Of a stretch of 64,000 nt of DNA, positions 25,640 through 34,804 are shown in pieces (position 1 is the stretch's first letter; every line of letters begins with the position of its first letter). The stretch comes from Anoxybacteroides tepidamans (GTDB lineage: Bacteria > Bacillota > Bacilli > Bacillales > Anoxybacillaceae). Position numbers and translations under genes: made by a program. The notes under the pieces were generated by a model that saw nothing but the letters and a program-made list of their open reading frames with translations, was not told the DNA's origin and made no database searches. The DNA is taken from the NCBI RefSeq assembly GCF_014201465.1, contig NZ_JACHEP010000001.1, positions 290,833-354,832 on the forward strand. Direction: 5' to 3'.

Positions 25640-26998
25640 TTAGTCTGATTTTGTTACCGCCATTTCTAAACTCCCTAATTGGTTATATGCTGGTTCTTCA
25701 TGAAAACTAAGATCTAGCCCCATTAATTCTTCTTCCTTGCTCACCCGTAATTGTATAAATAAGCCCATTAATTTTAAAATAATAAAAGTTCCGATAGCAG
25801 CAAGCGCAACAGCGATAACTACACCTATAGATTGATGCAACAGCTGCTCCGGATTACCGTAAAGCAAGCCATCGTTCCCTGCTGGGTTGACATCTTTTGT
25901 TGCAAAAATACCAGTAGCAATCGATCCCCATATACCACCAATACCGTGAACCCCAAAAGCATCTAATGTGTCATCATATTTAAACCGCGCTTTAACAAAA
26001 TGTATAGCAACATAGCAAACTGGCGCAACAATAAAGCCAATAATCAATGCTGAAGAAATAGTGACAAATCCCGCTGCAGGAGTAATCGCAACGAGACCAG
26101 CTATCGCACCCGTTGCCGTCCCAACTAGTGTAGGGCGTTTACGTATTTTCCACTCTATTAACATCCATCCCAATCCCCCGGCCGCCGCAGCAACTTGAGT
26201 ATTAGCAAAAACAAGCGTCGTTACACTATTAGCACCAAGGGCACTTCCGGCGTTAAAACCAAACCAGCCAAACCAAAGGGTAGCCGCACCAATTAAAAAA
26301 AGAACAATATTGTGCGGAGCGTGATCTTTCTTTAAATATTCAAATCTCGGCCCAATAACTAACGCAGCCGTAAGCGCACTTACTCCTGAAAGGATATGAA
26401 CGACAGTACCACCAGCAAAATCAAGTTCTCCCATTTTAAACAACCAGCCGCCTCCCCATACCCAGTGAGCCATCGGTACATAAACAAATGTTACCCACAG
26501 GACTGAAAAAACAACCCAAGCCGAAAAAGAGATGCGCCCAGCAATCCCCCCTGAGATAATAGCAACCGTAATAGCAGCAAAAGCACATTGAAATATGGCA
26601 AAAACATAATGAGGGATAGTTAGCGTACTAAAAGCTGCCTCTCCACCTACCCCACGAAAGCCTAAGTAATCAAATCCGCCGATGATTCCTTTAATGTCTG
26701 GCCCAAAACTCAAACTGTACCCCCATAGTACCCAAACAACAGAAATGATTAAAAGACTGACAAAACTATGCATCATGGTTGATACGACATTTCGTTCACT
26801 AACTAATCCACCATAGAAGAGAGCAAGACCCGGTACATGCATAAAAATAACAATAGCTGTAGCAATTAACATCCAAGTTGTATCTCCAGAATCAATTTGA
26901 GGCTCGCTTCCAGCAGCAAATACATTTAGCGGAAAAACGATTAAAATCCCTAATATCAAAGCGAATAAAGAACTTCCTTTTTTCGATAAAGAAAACAT
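25640..26998 (-). CDS. amt: Ammonium transporter Amt
   Basis: The 452-aa protein has a cleavable signal peptide (NVFAAG) and eleven membrane helices. Typical Amt signatures include HVPGLALFYGGLVSERNVVS near residue 52, DFAGGTVVHILSGVSAL with the pore His near 193, and DAFGVHGIGGIWG with the second His near 345. It takes up ammonium. Unlike Bacillus nrgA-nrgB there is no GlnK/PII gene next to it. The gene upstream encodes an unusual membrane protein (27013-27588) and the next a copper amine oxidase, whose reaction releases ammonia. Confidence 0.95.
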   Translation of the reverse strand: MFSLSKKGSSLFALILGILIVFPLNVFAAGSEPQIDSGDTTWMLIATAIVIFMHVPGLALFYGGLVSERNVVSTMMHSFVSLLIISVVWVLWGYSLSFGPDIKGIIGGFDYLGFRGVGGEAAFSTLTIPHYVFAIFQCAFAAITVAIISGGIAGRISFSAWVVFSVLWVTFVYVPMAHWVWGGGWLFKMGELDFAGGTVVHILSGVSALTAALVIGPRFEYLKKDHAPHNIVLFLIGAATLWFGWFGFNAGSALGANSVTTLVFANTQVAAAAGGLGWMLIEWKIRKRPTLVGTATGAIAGLVAITPAAGFVTISSALIIGFIVAPVCYVAIHFVKARFKYDDTLDAFGVHGIGGIWGSIATGIFATKDVNPAGNDGLLYGNPEQLLHQSIGVVIAVALAAIGTFIILKLMGLFIQLRVSKEEELMGLDLSFHEEPAYNQLGSLEMAVTKSD

Positions 26999-27012
26999 AT
27001 GACAACCTCCCT

Positions 27013-27588
27013 TTACTCTTTCATCATATGATGATGGTTATAGCCACTTATATTGTTATCTTCTGTATCACTATCTAGAAAAGTTACAATTCCGACAATA
27101 ATTAATGGAACGGCTATCGCTAAAAGAAAAGAATGAGGTCGATTTACACTAGGGAGCTCTGAATCTCTCTTTGTTGCTTCTCTGTTGATAATCATAATGG
27201 CAAAAGAAAAGCTCAAAACATAGATTACATCCATATACGCCATCATTAAGGTAATATAATTTTGCAACATCTCCACTAACATAGCTCCCATCATTCCGCC
27301 CATTAGGCCGGCAGCCAAAGCTTCTATAATCGCTAATAGGCCGAATGGTTTCCCAATCAAATAGGCAATAAAACAGCTTAAAGTAATGGCTAATACTGTC
27401 GAAACAGCCAATCGACCTTGAAGAGGAACGGCTAACAAAAAACCAATAGTTAGACTGCTCACCATCGCTAAAGCCATTGCGATACCTTTTCCCACCATGC
27501 CACTTAAATTATGCTTATTCGGATAAATTTTTCTCACATAATAAACTATATATAGCAGGACAATAAATGTACTAATAATAAGCAGCAT
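27013..27588 (-). CDS. Multipass membrane protein of unknown function, Met/His-rich
   Basis: I do not recognise the family. The 191-aa protein has about six hydrophobic segments. A Gly/Met-rich helix (GLMGGMMGAMLVEMLQ, near residue 92) is followed by LMMAYMDV, and the tail ends in YNHHHMMKE. Met and His clusters of this kind occur in copper-handling proteins. The gene sits between the copper amine oxidase and amt, all in one direction, so a role in copper supply to the oxidase is a reasonable but unproven guess. GGAGGTG precedes the ATG. Confidence 0.7.
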   Translation of the reverse strand: MLLIISTFIVLLYIVYYVRKIYPNKHNLSGMVGKGIAMALAMVSSLTIGFLLAVPLQGRLAVSTVLAITLSCFIAYLIGKPFGLLAIIEALAAGLMGGMMGAMLVEMLQNYITLMMAYMDVIYVLSFSFAIMIINREATKRDSELPSVNRPHSFLLAIAVPLIIVGIVTFLDSDTEDNNISGYNHHHMMKE

Positions 27589-27616
27589 ATTTCACCTCCA
27601 AATGATCAAAATTTTA

Positions 27617-27658
27617 TGAAAAAGGAGTTGGTTATCATTATTTCCAACCCCTTTTTCA
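27617..27658 (-). terminator. Terminator/attenuator after the amine oxidase gene
   Basis: The arms TGAAAAAGGAGTTGG (27617-27631) and CCAACCCCTTTTTCA (27644-27658) form a stem of about 14 bp just after the oxidase stop. The next gene starts 29 bp further on without an evident promoter, so partial readthrough is possible. Confidence 0.65.
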
Positions 27659-27664
27659 CCACAA

Positions 27665-29617
27665 TTAGCGCTGGCAAGAAGAGCTCGTTTCCGAATGGCA
27701 CACTTTCGGTATCGGGCGCGGCAAATCAATAGCAGGGTTACGATCAAAAAATCCAACTGGTTTTAACTGAAAGTTAATATAAGCAGTTGGCATTACCGGC
27801 CAATCTTCCGGGCGGGTAATATGATGATGCCCCATTGTATACCAGACTACAATATCGTCGTTCTCAATATTACGATTTGCTTGGACGTATTTCGGTAATC
27901 CATCACCGCCTTTATGCTGGTTAGGATATTTTCCGGAAGCATACATTTCATTTTTGTCAAATTTCGTAACATGTAAATGATGTTTGATAAACCCTGCCCG
28001 TTTGATTAAGCTGGAATCATCATATGCAAAAGGAAGACAGTTTTCACCCGGCGCAATTTTATATCCTACAGGCTGCCCAACAGCGTTTAGAGAATTTGGA
28101 TTGATAATTTTCCATGTACGTTGAGAGGCTAAATTCATAATTCGCTGAGCTTCTTGTTCCGTTTTAAATGTTGTTGTTTCGATATAGAATGCATTATTAA
28201 AAGGATTATGTGGTCCTCTTTTTTCTGGCACCGTATTAATTTCTACCACTGAGTTATTTATTCCATCTATTTGTGTATCAAGGCGAAAAGTAAAGAAATG
28301 TTGATGAAAAGGTGCATTTAACTGCGGCGCAATCATAGTTCCGTACTTTGGTTGTTCACCTTCATCAAGAGCACCTGTATTTACTATTCCGGTTAATTTT
28401 ACTTCTACTTCTATAGTTCCATCTTGATAAAAATACCAGAAAAATCCGTAATCATAGTTAGCAACAGTAGCAAAAAATGAAATCACAAGGCGACGTGAAC
28501 GACGCACTTCTACTTTTTCTGTTCTCCAATCCGTGTGCTTCCAAGCAACTCCATAATCTTCTTCGTGCAAGCAAATAGCATTAGGAATTATTTTTACGTT
28601 CCCTCTACTATCGGTCATAACCGCATCAAAATAGCGAATTTCACCTAAACAGTCACAACCGAGAGTTAAAGAGTTAGCTAACTGGCCGATTCCATATTCT
28701 CCTGCATCAAATGCATTTTGACGATTATGAGCAGGTGAAGCGTCTGCGTAAGGAACAACCATTTCTGCTAATGATGCTCGATAAAGAATAGGGCGAATTT
28801 TTCCCTTATCTTCATATCCTACTGTATGAAGAACAAGCCCTTCTCTCGGTGTAAAACTAAAACGAAAATCCCATTTTTGCCAACGAATATGATGACCATC
28901 AATTTCAAAACTTGGACCTTCTGGCTGTATAATTTCTAGCGGTTTTAAATCTTTACGTAATTCAATTGAATCAGAAGTTTCAGGCGTGTAATTTCCGTCT
29001 AACGGCGGCAAAGGTTTTACAGCAAAGTCTTCTACTCTTATAACTTCCATCTTATTTAAATCAACGACAGCTACTAACCCTGTCAGAGGATAAGCATAAC
29101 CGTTATCATCCGGAAATTTTCGCACCCACCCTAACGCACGAGCTATCCTTCTTCCTTCATCTTCTTCTATATTAAAATAACCGGCAGACCAAGGATCAAT
29201 CATCACTAAATCCGGATCTGTAATCCCCCGCTTTAATAACGCCTCTCTATATTCTGGATTATTTTTTACCACTCTTTCACATTCCTCAAATTCATCTAGC
29301 ATAAAGTTCGGCTGAACACCCGGGATATACTCCCACGACACAACTTCTTCATTAGTAATCGAAACAACAGCTTCATATGTTTTTTCTGTTTCATTATCCA
29401 AAACGATAATGAAAGCTTCTCGATTAATAGGGTCTCCTTTTTTGTAATTTAATACTATTTCTTTTTCAGGTTCATGTAAGACTACTTGTACAAATCTCAC
29501 AGAATGGCTTAAGTTCTTTTTTTCTCGTAAAATCGCAACCACTTTTGTAATTTCTTCGGCTGTTAACGGCTCTAAAGGATGAGAAATTTTTTGTACCTTT
29601 TCTTCGCGCGTTTGCAT
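27665..29617 (-). CDS. Copper-containing primary-amine oxidase
   Basis: The 650-aa protein oxidises primary amines to aldehyde, ammonia and H2O2 using copper and the topaquinone cofactor. The consensus Asn-Tyr-Asp/Glu appears in FFATVANYDYGFFWYFYQDG near residue 390; this Tyr becomes TPQ. Copper His ligands fit HQHFFTFRLD (near 445) and HHHITRPEDWPVMP (near 605). No signal peptide, so cytoplasmic. A perfect TnrA box lies 100 bp upstream, and an AraC regulator is divergent. It feeds ammonia to nitrogen metabolism. Confidence 0.94.
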   Translation of the reverse strand: MQTREEKVQKISHPLEPLTAEEITKVVAILREKKNLSHSVRFVQVVLHEPEKEIVLNYKKGDPINREAFIIVLDNETEKTYEAVVSITNEEVVSWEYIPGVQPNFMLDEFEECERVVKNNPEYREALLKRGITDPDLVMIDPWSAGYFNIEEDEGRRIARALGWVRKFPDDNGYAYPLTGLVAVVDLNKMEVIRVEDFAVKPLPPLDGNYTPETSDSIELRKDLKPLEIIQPEGPSFEIDGHHIRWQKWDFRFSFTPREGLVLHTVGYEDKGKIRPILYRASLAEMVVPYADASPAHNRQNAFDAGEYGIGQLANSLTLGCDCLGEIRYFDAVMTDSRGNVKIIPNAICLHEEDYGVAWKHTDWRTEKVEVRRSRRLVISFFATVANYDYGFFWYFYQDGTIEVEVKLTGIVNTGALDEGEQPKYGTMIAPQLNAPFHQHFFTFRLDTQIDGINNSVVEINTVPEKRGPHNPFNNAFYIETTTFKTEQEAQRIMNLASQRTWKIINPNSLNAVGQPVGYKIAPGENCLPFAYDDSSLIKRAGFIKHHLHVTKFDKNEMYASGKYPNQHKGGDGLPKYVQANRNIENDDIVVWYTMGHHHITRPEDWPVMPTAYINFQLKPVGFFDRNPAIDLPRPIPKVCHSETSSSCQR

Positions 29618-29718
29618 AAACTATTCCTCCCTATTCATTGAGTTTTTCTTTATAATAATTGTTTTACAGTAAGCTTGTATTGTACAAATCGGAACAACGC
29701 TCAAAATATAACTTGATA

Positions 29719-29735
29719 TGTAATAAAATATAACA
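29719..29735. promoter_or_regulatory. TnrA/GlnR box upstream of the amine oxidase
   Basis: TGTAATAAAATATAACA fits TGTNANAWWWTNTNACA at every defined position and lies 102 bp upstream of the oxidase start in the divergent intergenic region. Confidence 0.7.
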
Positions 29736-29794
29736 AATTTATGGAATATAAATTGTTCCATATATAAAATTGATTCTAAAAAAAATAAATATTA

Positions 29795-29848
29795 TCACTA
29801 TGCATATAGTGATTTCTTTAAATCATGACTAATAACGATACACGTTAT
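29795..29848. promoter_or_regulatory. Two inverted repeats before the AraC-type gene
   Basis: TCACTATGCATATAGTGA (29795-29812) and ATAACGATACACGTTAT (29832-29848) are short inverted repeats between the divergent oxidase and AraC-type genes. They are candidate operators; the regulator that binds them is unknown. Confidence 0.4.
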
Positions 29849-29877
29849 AACAAATAAAAAGGTTAGGAGGGATCACG

Positions 29878-30705
29878 TTGAAAAATTTTAAACATTATTT
29901 TCCTTTCCAGCCAGAAATTCAAGCTAGTACAAATTCTTATATAGAATTAAAACCAATAGGACAGTTAATAGGAAAAGATATTGCACTATTTTACCAATTT
30001 AAAACAAATAATGATTCGGCCTACTCTATTTCGCTTGTTCCCGATGGTTGCTTTGATATACTATTTTGTTGCAGTTCCAGCAAACCTTCCGCTTTTCTTT
30101 GGACCAGCCCCTTTCAACGGCGCAAACAACCAAAATTTCTGAGTAACTGTGAATATTTTGGAGTAAGATTTTTCCCTGAACAAGGAATGATCAAATTAAA
30201 ATATCCAATGAAAGAACTTTTGGAACAACAAATTCCTTTGTTTGATGTTATGACAGGAGATTTAAGTATTATAGAGGAGATAGCAGCTGGAAAAAACTTC
30301 GATGAAAGGATTAGAATATTCAAAAAATTTTTGGATAGAACTAAGTATGAAGTAGACTATGATCAAAAAATTATTGATTATGCTATTGAAAAAATTTATT
30401 TATCTAACGGGGTTTTAAACATTAACCATTTATCAGAAGAGATAGGCTATTCCGACCGATATATACGCAAAATATTTGAAAAACATATTGGATTTTCACC
30501 TAAGCAGTTTTGTCAAATTGTTAAATTTCAGAACTCGTTAGATATGATTCTTAAAGCAGACAATCCTCTCTTGCTAAACTCTAAAAGTTTGCCTTCTGAC
30601 AATGGGTATTACGATCAATCACATTTCATTAGAGAGTTCAAAAAGTTTGTTCTTTTAACACCTAAGCAATATAAAGAAATCTACAAGCCTTCAATTCCGA
30701 TGTGA
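29878..30705 (+). CDS. AraC-family transcriptional regulator
   Basis: The 275-aa protein has an N-terminal domain with LVPDGCFDILFC near residue 58, as in AraC proteins with a DUF6597-type sensor. The C-terminal double helix-turn-helix contains LNINHLSEEIGYSDRYIRKIFEKHIG followed by SPKQFCQIVKFQ and YYDQSHFIREFKKFVLLTPKQY. The start is TTG with AGGAGGG 8 bp upstream. Divergent from the amine oxidase operon, which it probably controls in response to amines. Confidence 0.87.
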   Translation: MKNFKHYFPFQPEIQASTNSYIELKPIGQLIGKDIALFYQFKTNNDSAYSISLVPDGCFDILFCCSSSKPSAFLWTSPFQRRKQPKFLSNCEYFGVRFFPEQGMIKLKYPMKELLEQQIPLFDVMTGDLSIIEEIAAGKNFDERIRIFKKFLDRTKYEVDYDQKIIDYAIEKIYLSNGVLNINHLSEEIGYSDRYIRKIFEKHIGFSPKQFCQIVKFQNSLDMILKADNPLLLNSKSLPSDNGYYDQSHFIREFKKFVLLTPKQYKEIYKPSIPM

Positions 30706-30797
30706 ATAGAGAATAAAGATCGTTGAACATAAAAATAGCCCTTGCATGGAACATTCCTTATAAAATGAAAGTGTGACCTAACATTTGAAAGGAGAAG

Positions 30798-30863
30798 TTG
30801 CAAGCAAGGGCACTTCCGTTTTACAACCAAAAAAGCCAACGTTCAAAAACGCTAGAAATGTAA
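30798..30863 (+). pseudogene. Possible transposase 5' remnant
   Basis: After GAAAGGAGAAG a TTG starts a 21-codon frame (LQARALPFYNQKSQRSKTLE...), then TAA. The upstream CCCTTGCA / TGCAAGCAAGGG inverted match and the LPFYNQK-type start recall the beginning of IS4-like transposases of thermophilic bacilli. Too short for a firm assignment. Confidence 0.3.
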
Positions 30864-31928
30864 TTTATTTATAATGGTTTGTACTTGATTTGCGATGATT
30901 CCAATTAGTTCTTCAGCATGCAAATTTTTGCTTAGTCGAGGAGTTTGCCCGCACCAAAGCGACATCCACTCTTTATTTTTCTGTTTTGCGGCTTCCGACC
31001 GGATATCTTGGGTGAGCATATGTTGAATTGGATAGGCTGGCAAAGTAGCCTCATGTTCTTTCATTTTTATGATAAATTCATTTTTTAATCCCCTAGCTGG
31101 CTTACCGCTGAATGCCGAAGTGATGACCGCCTGTTCTTCAGTGCCGTTTAATATCGCTTTTTTATGTAGCTCATTCGCTCCGCTTTCGATACAAGTAACA
31201 AAGGCGGTTCCCATTTGAACGGCTTGCGCTCCCAATACAAGCGAAGCTAACACTCCTCTGCCATCCATGATCCCTCCAGCTGCAATAATCGGAATGGAAA
31301 CATGATCCGCTACTTGCGGAATAAGGGCCATTGTTCCGATCATAGAGTGATCAAATGATTGTGCAAAACTGCCCCTATGCCCCCCAGCTTCACTACCTTG
31401 GACGACAATCATATCCATTCCAGCCTCTTCATTCATTATTGCTTCTTTTACTGTTGTGGCTGTTCCGATTGTGATCACGCCATTCTTCTTTAATTGATGA
31501 ATAATTTCTCTCCGGGGAATGCCGAATGTGAAACTGCAGACTGGGACTTCGTATTTTAAAACGATTTGAATCTGTTCATCAAAAACAGAAGCGTTGATTT
31601 GTGGAACATCATTCTTTTTTTCGATTCCCAACCTTTGGCGGATGGGTTCGAGCAGTTGATTCGCTCTTTCAATTTCCTCTTGAATGACAACCGGATTTTC
31701 AGGGACAAACAGATTGACACCAAATGGTTTTGAAGTCAATTCCCTTATTTTTTGAATATCCGACTCCAATTTTTCCGGTGTCATATAACCCGCCCCGATC
31801 ATCCCTAGACCGCCTGCATTTGATACAGCAGCAACAAGTTCGGGCGTCGTGATCCCCCCTGCCATTCCTGCTTGTATAATCGGAAATTTGATTGATAGTT
31901 TGTTTGTTACTTCTGTATGATTCCACAT
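30852..31928 (-). CDS. Nitronate monooxygenase (2-nitropropane dioxygenase family)
   Basis: The 358-aa FMN-dependent TIM-barrel enzyme oxidises alkyl nitronates, detoxifying propionate-3-nitronate-like compounds. Motifs are PIIQAGMAGGITTPELVAAVSNAGGLGMIG at the N-terminus (Gly-rich FMN loop), VVQGSEAGGHRGSF with the catalytic His near residue 183, and IIAAGGIMDGRGVLASLVLGAQAVQMGTAF near 220. GGAGG precedes the ATG. It stands alone on the minus strand. Confidence 0.92.
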   Translation of the reverse strand: MWNHTEVTNKLSIKFPIIQAGMAGGITTPELVAAVSNAGGLGMIGAGYMTPEKLESDIQKIRELTSKPFGVNLFVPENPVVIQEEIERANQLLEPIRQRLGIEKKNDVPQINASVFDEQIQIVLKYEVPVCSFTFGIPRREIIHQLKKNGVITIGTATTVKEAIMNEEAGMDMIVVQGSEAGGHRGSFAQSFDHSMIGTMALIPQVADHVSIPIIAAGGIMDGRGVLASLVLGAQAVQMGTAFVTCIESGANELHKKAILNGTEEQAVITSAFSGKPARGLKNEFIIKMKEHEATLPAYPIQHMLTQDIRSEAAKQKNKEWMSLWCGQTPRLSKNLHAEELIGIIANQVQTIINKLHF

Positions 31929-31975
31929 GTCATTTTCCTCCTTAACTTTTATATATTCCTATTTTCACTCAATTC

Positions 31976-32228
31976 TATATATAAATACAGCTGGGAGGTT
32001 TAACTTATGGCGGACGAAAAAGTAGACTCCCTATTTTTTCGACTGTCGGAGGCAAGTCTGTGACTGGCCTTCGTCACGCCTTCGCGTGACAGAGGACCGA
32101 ACAACCAACCGCTTCACAGACAAATATATTTGTCTGGAAGCGGTGTTGTTCGGTCACCCGACAGTCGAAACATACCGATTACTCCATAAAAGACGAAAAC
32201 GTTAAAGTTCCAAATTGCATTTATATAG
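31976..32228. repeat. Hairpin-rich repeat family A, complete copy 1
   Basis: The roughly 253-bp element has ends TATATAAATACAG and (inverted) TATATAAATGCAA. Outer arms CGACTGTCGG...CCGACAGTCG enclose nested hairpins (GTCACGCCTTCGCGTGAC; ACAAATATATTTGT; CGAACAACC...GTTGTTCG). A full inverted copy is at 52127-52380 and a partial one at 14761-14935. No coding capacity. It fills the gap between the nitronate monooxygenase and PaiB-like genes. Confidence 0.8.
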
Positions 32229-32254
32229 ATGCTTGTTACATGTGCAATGATTTG

Positions 32255-32884
32255 CTATTTATCCTCTTCTTGTGCAATATTTTGTTTCATGAGCGTCGCT
32301 ATTTCTTTCGAATGATATTGATCGACCGTTTTCAATCCTTTTATCAAGTTTTGCTGCCTTTGGATCGAATGGTTTTGGCTGAGTTTCCATTTCCCTTCAA
32401 ATTTGTGGATGTTGATTTCAAAACAAACAATATTCTCGATTAAATGCTCGATAAAATCATCAAATTCAACTTTCCAAGGATTATGCATCGACGATTCATA
32501 AAAATCAACGGTTTTTTCCAGAATATATCTCATCGTTTCTTTGTCTTCAATCAACTGAAATGTTCCGTACACATGGACGGCTACATAATTCCAAGTCGGA
32601 ACGGTATTGGGTTCGTTATACCAAGTAGGTGAAATATACGCATGCGGACCAGGGAAAACGACAAGCACTTCACTGTTGTTCAAATTCTCCCATTGAGGAT
32701 TTTGCTTAGCCATATGGCTCATTAACACGCCGTGATTATCTTTTGTCTCATCGATGAAGAATGGCAAATGTGTCGCAAATGGTTTACCGTCTACACATGA
32801 AAATAAAATTCCAAAGCTATTATTTTTTATGAATTCTACGATTCTTGCAGGATCACCAACTTCAAAAGCCTTCGGTATATACAT
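32255..32884 (-). CDS. FMN-binding split-barrel protein, PaiB family
   Basis: The 209-aa protein shows the PaiB pattern: MYIPKAFEVGDPARIVEFIKN at the start, FGILFSCVDGKPFATHLPFF near residue 25, LVVFPGPHAYISPTWY near 75 and VPTWNYVAVHVYGTFQLIED near 100. PaiB proteins bind FMN/haem and some repress sporulation and protease genes. The ATG at 32884 has AAAGGAG upstream; an extension to 32986 is unlikely. It is 73 bp downstream of the hydrolase gene and may be cotranscribed. Confidence 0.88.
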   Translation of the reverse strand: MYIPKAFEVGDPARIVEFIKNNSFGILFSCVDGKPFATHLPFFIDETKDNHGVLMSHMAKQNPQWENLNNSEVLVVFPGPHAYISPTWYNEPNTVPTWNYVAVHVYGTFQLIEDKETMRYILEKTVDFYESSMHNPWKVEFDDFIEHLIENIVCFEINIHKFEGKWKLSQNHSIQRQQNLIKGLKTVDQYHSKEIATLMKQNIAQEEDK

Positions 32885-32957
32885 ATTCTCGATGCTCCTT
32901 TCATTTTTGGATTTTTCCGTTTCCCACTTAGGAGAACGGGGGAATGAACCGAAAAAT

Positions 32958-33908
32958 TTAAGCGTCCTTCCCGTTAGATTGGTCAATAAAATGAATCGCT
33001 TCAGCTAACAGCTTAGGAAAGTGTTTTGGAAACATATGCCCCTCATGCTCATCAACATATAATCCACAATGAATTCCATAATCTTTTAACAAGCGGCACA
33101 GTTTTTCTGTATGATCATAAAATCGGTCTTTTCGCCCCGCAATCATGTAACCGGGAACATTTTGAACCGTTTTTGAAGCAAGAAGTTGTTCAAATTCGCC
33201 TAAGTCTTTTATGGCGGGAACTACAACGATGAATCCTTTAACTTTCATCGCTGGGTGAGATAGCGCTAGTTCAATTGCAAGCTTGCCACCTTGTGAAGCG
33301 CCGGCTAGTATGATTTCATTTTCTTTCGTTAAATAGTTGTTTTGAAAAAGATGATACAAATGTTCAATATCTTTTATCGCTGTTTCCTTATCATCCCAGC
33401 AAAAAGTTTCATATCCGCGAACTTGCGAAGATTGTGCAAAACCAAACATGTATTGTTTAAGAAGCTCTTCATTTTTCCAATATTCCGCAAAATCACGCGC
33501 ATTATCTTTTCGCCAATGTAATGACAAAATGGCTGTTTTGTCTTTGTTATTTCCTATAACATAAAGTTGTGGGAGAGACCGTTTTTGTTGCTCTTGCCAA
33601 CGCTGTTTGCATATTTGCACGATTTTCTGAAATTCTTCCTTATCTTTAATTGAACTTAACATTTCTTCGGTTAATAACGTTTCCGGGTTCCACCAGACAC
33701 CTTGCTCCATTGCTAGTTTTAACTGTGTTAATGCTTCTGTAGGCTGATTAAGCTGAGCTAACAAACAAGATTTCCAAAAACTCGTATAATAAATCTTCTC
33801 GCGATACAAAACTTCAGCCTTTTCCGAAAGAATGAGCGCCTTTTTCCATTCTTTTTGCTCAAGTAATTGTAAAAATTCTCGATGCAGATCAATAAACTTT
33901 TTACTCAT
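32958..33908 (-). CDS. Alpha/beta hydrolase with N-terminal TPR-like region
   Basis: The 316-aa protein has a helical first third resembling tetratricopeptide repeats (EKAEVLYREKIYYTSFWKSC, NQPTEALTQLKLAMEQGVWW). An alpha/beta hydrolase domain follows: nucleophile elbow GASQGGK near residue 207, acid in AGRKDRFYDHTE near 260 and His in EHEGHMFPKHF near 290. Dienelactone hydrolase or esterase-like; substrate unknown. Confidence 0.82.
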   Translation of the reverse strand: MSKKFIDLHREFLQLLEQKEWKKALILSEKAEVLYREKIYYTSFWKSCLLAQLNQPTEALTQLKLAMEQGVWWNPETLLTEEMLSSIKDKEEFQKIVQICKQRWQEQQKRSLPQLYVIGNNKDKTAILSLHWRKDNARDFAEYWKNEELLKQYMFGFAQSSQVRGYETFCWDDKETAIKDIEHLYHLFQNNYLTKENEIILAGASQGGKLAIELALSHPAMKVKGFIVVVPAIKDLGEFEQLLASKTVQNVPGYMIAGRKDRFYDHTEKLCRLLKDYGIHCGLYVDEHEGHMFPKHFPKLLAEAIHFIDQSNGKDA

Positions 33909-34035
33909 AGAACATTTCCTCCAACAATTTCACATCTGTTTCAAAAAAACCGAGCAACAGCCGCTGCTTTGCTTCATCCAATTCCAACCTGACTAATATG
34001 TGCAAAAACAAAACTGTTTGTTTAATTCAATTCGT

Positions 34036-34233
34036 TCATTTCAACTTCGTTTCGACCAGTAGATCGGCACGATACTTCTCTCCTGCCGTCACATCCGTAA
34101 ACAGTTCTTCCGACAAAAACGACACGCACTGAAAATCAATATGCTCATGCACTTGCGGGAAAAAGAGAAGAATAAACTCTTCAAAAAACGTTTGGAGCAG
34201 CTCTTTAAACAACCGATCGTAGTCGACTTCCAT
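34036..34233 (-). pseudogene. Truncated Rpn-family (PD-(D/E)XK) nuclease/transposase-like gene
   Basis: The 65-residue frame reads MEVDYDRLFKELLQTFFEEF, then FQCVSFLSEELFTDV and RADLLVETKLK, ending in a stop. It matches the N-terminus of Rpn/YhgA-like proteins common in Geobacillus, which are normally about 300 aa. The frame stops right at the nuclease motif, so the gene is a 3'-truncated relic. Confidence 0.65.
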
Positions 34234-34428
34234 ATATTGCATCCTTTCCGAAAACTTCACATACTTTTTCGATGAAACACTCGAAACTCCTCCTCTCCCA
34301 TCCATATTTTTTACAAAAACAAACAGAGAGTACGATGACTCTCTGTTTCTTCAAATCTCGATAATCCTCGGAAAGTGACAGGCACTGCGACCAATGCGCA
34401 TAAACACCCATACATACTTACCATAATA

Positions 34429-34782
34429 TCACGTATCCCTTTTATTACGCAGCTCAGCTTTAATTTCCTTAATATCAAATCTAATCTTGATTACAAAAAG
34501 TACAAAAAGTAGTACTAAAGCAATGATTAAAATTACAACACGTATATGAAACGGAATGAAACTAAAAAGAGAAGTGTAGAAAAGAACTAGCCACAGTAAT
34601 GTAGGGATGATTCCATAAACATAAACAACGTTCTTTTCCTTAACAATCGCGAATAACCAATAGAAGATGAGAATGACATTATAAATTCCGTATATTTCAT
34701 GAGATTCCACTATAGATCTCTCCAATAGCCAATAGAAGATGAGGATGACGACAAAAATTCCGTATATTTCATAGGATCTCAT
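34429..34782 (-). CDS. Small membrane protein B3 (immunity-like, tandem family)
   Basis: The 117-aa protein has hydrophobic helices and a charged tail (IKEIKAELRNKRDT). Its N-terminal segment is doubled: SYEIYGIFVVILIFYWLL and, 25 residues on, SHEIYGIYNVILIFYWLF, from a roughly 75-bp tandem duplication in the DNA. It is a paralogue of the protein at 35529-35807 and the broken copy at 34975-35245. A GGGGGAAGAG site supports the ATG at 34782. No family recognised. The repeated pairing with an Ala/Gly-rich gene suggests an immunity role. Confidence 0.65.
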   Translation of the reverse strand: MRSYEIYGIFVVILIFYWLLERSIVESHEIYGIYNVILIFYWLFAIVKEKNVVYVYGIIPTLLWLVLFYTSLFSFIPFHIRVVILIIALVLLFVLFVIKIRFDIKEIKAELRNKRDT

Positions 34783-34804
34783 TATAGATCTCTTCCCCCT
34801 AATT

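Noticed and set aside
31976-32228. Family A repeat as a CRISPR-like or tRNA-like structure
   Set aside because: There are no direct repeats with spacers and no tRNA arms. The stems are nested and end-to-end symmetrical.
34205-34411. 68-codon minus-strand frame beside the Rpn relic
   Set aside because: It overlaps the better-supported Rpn frame, with no motif and no good start.
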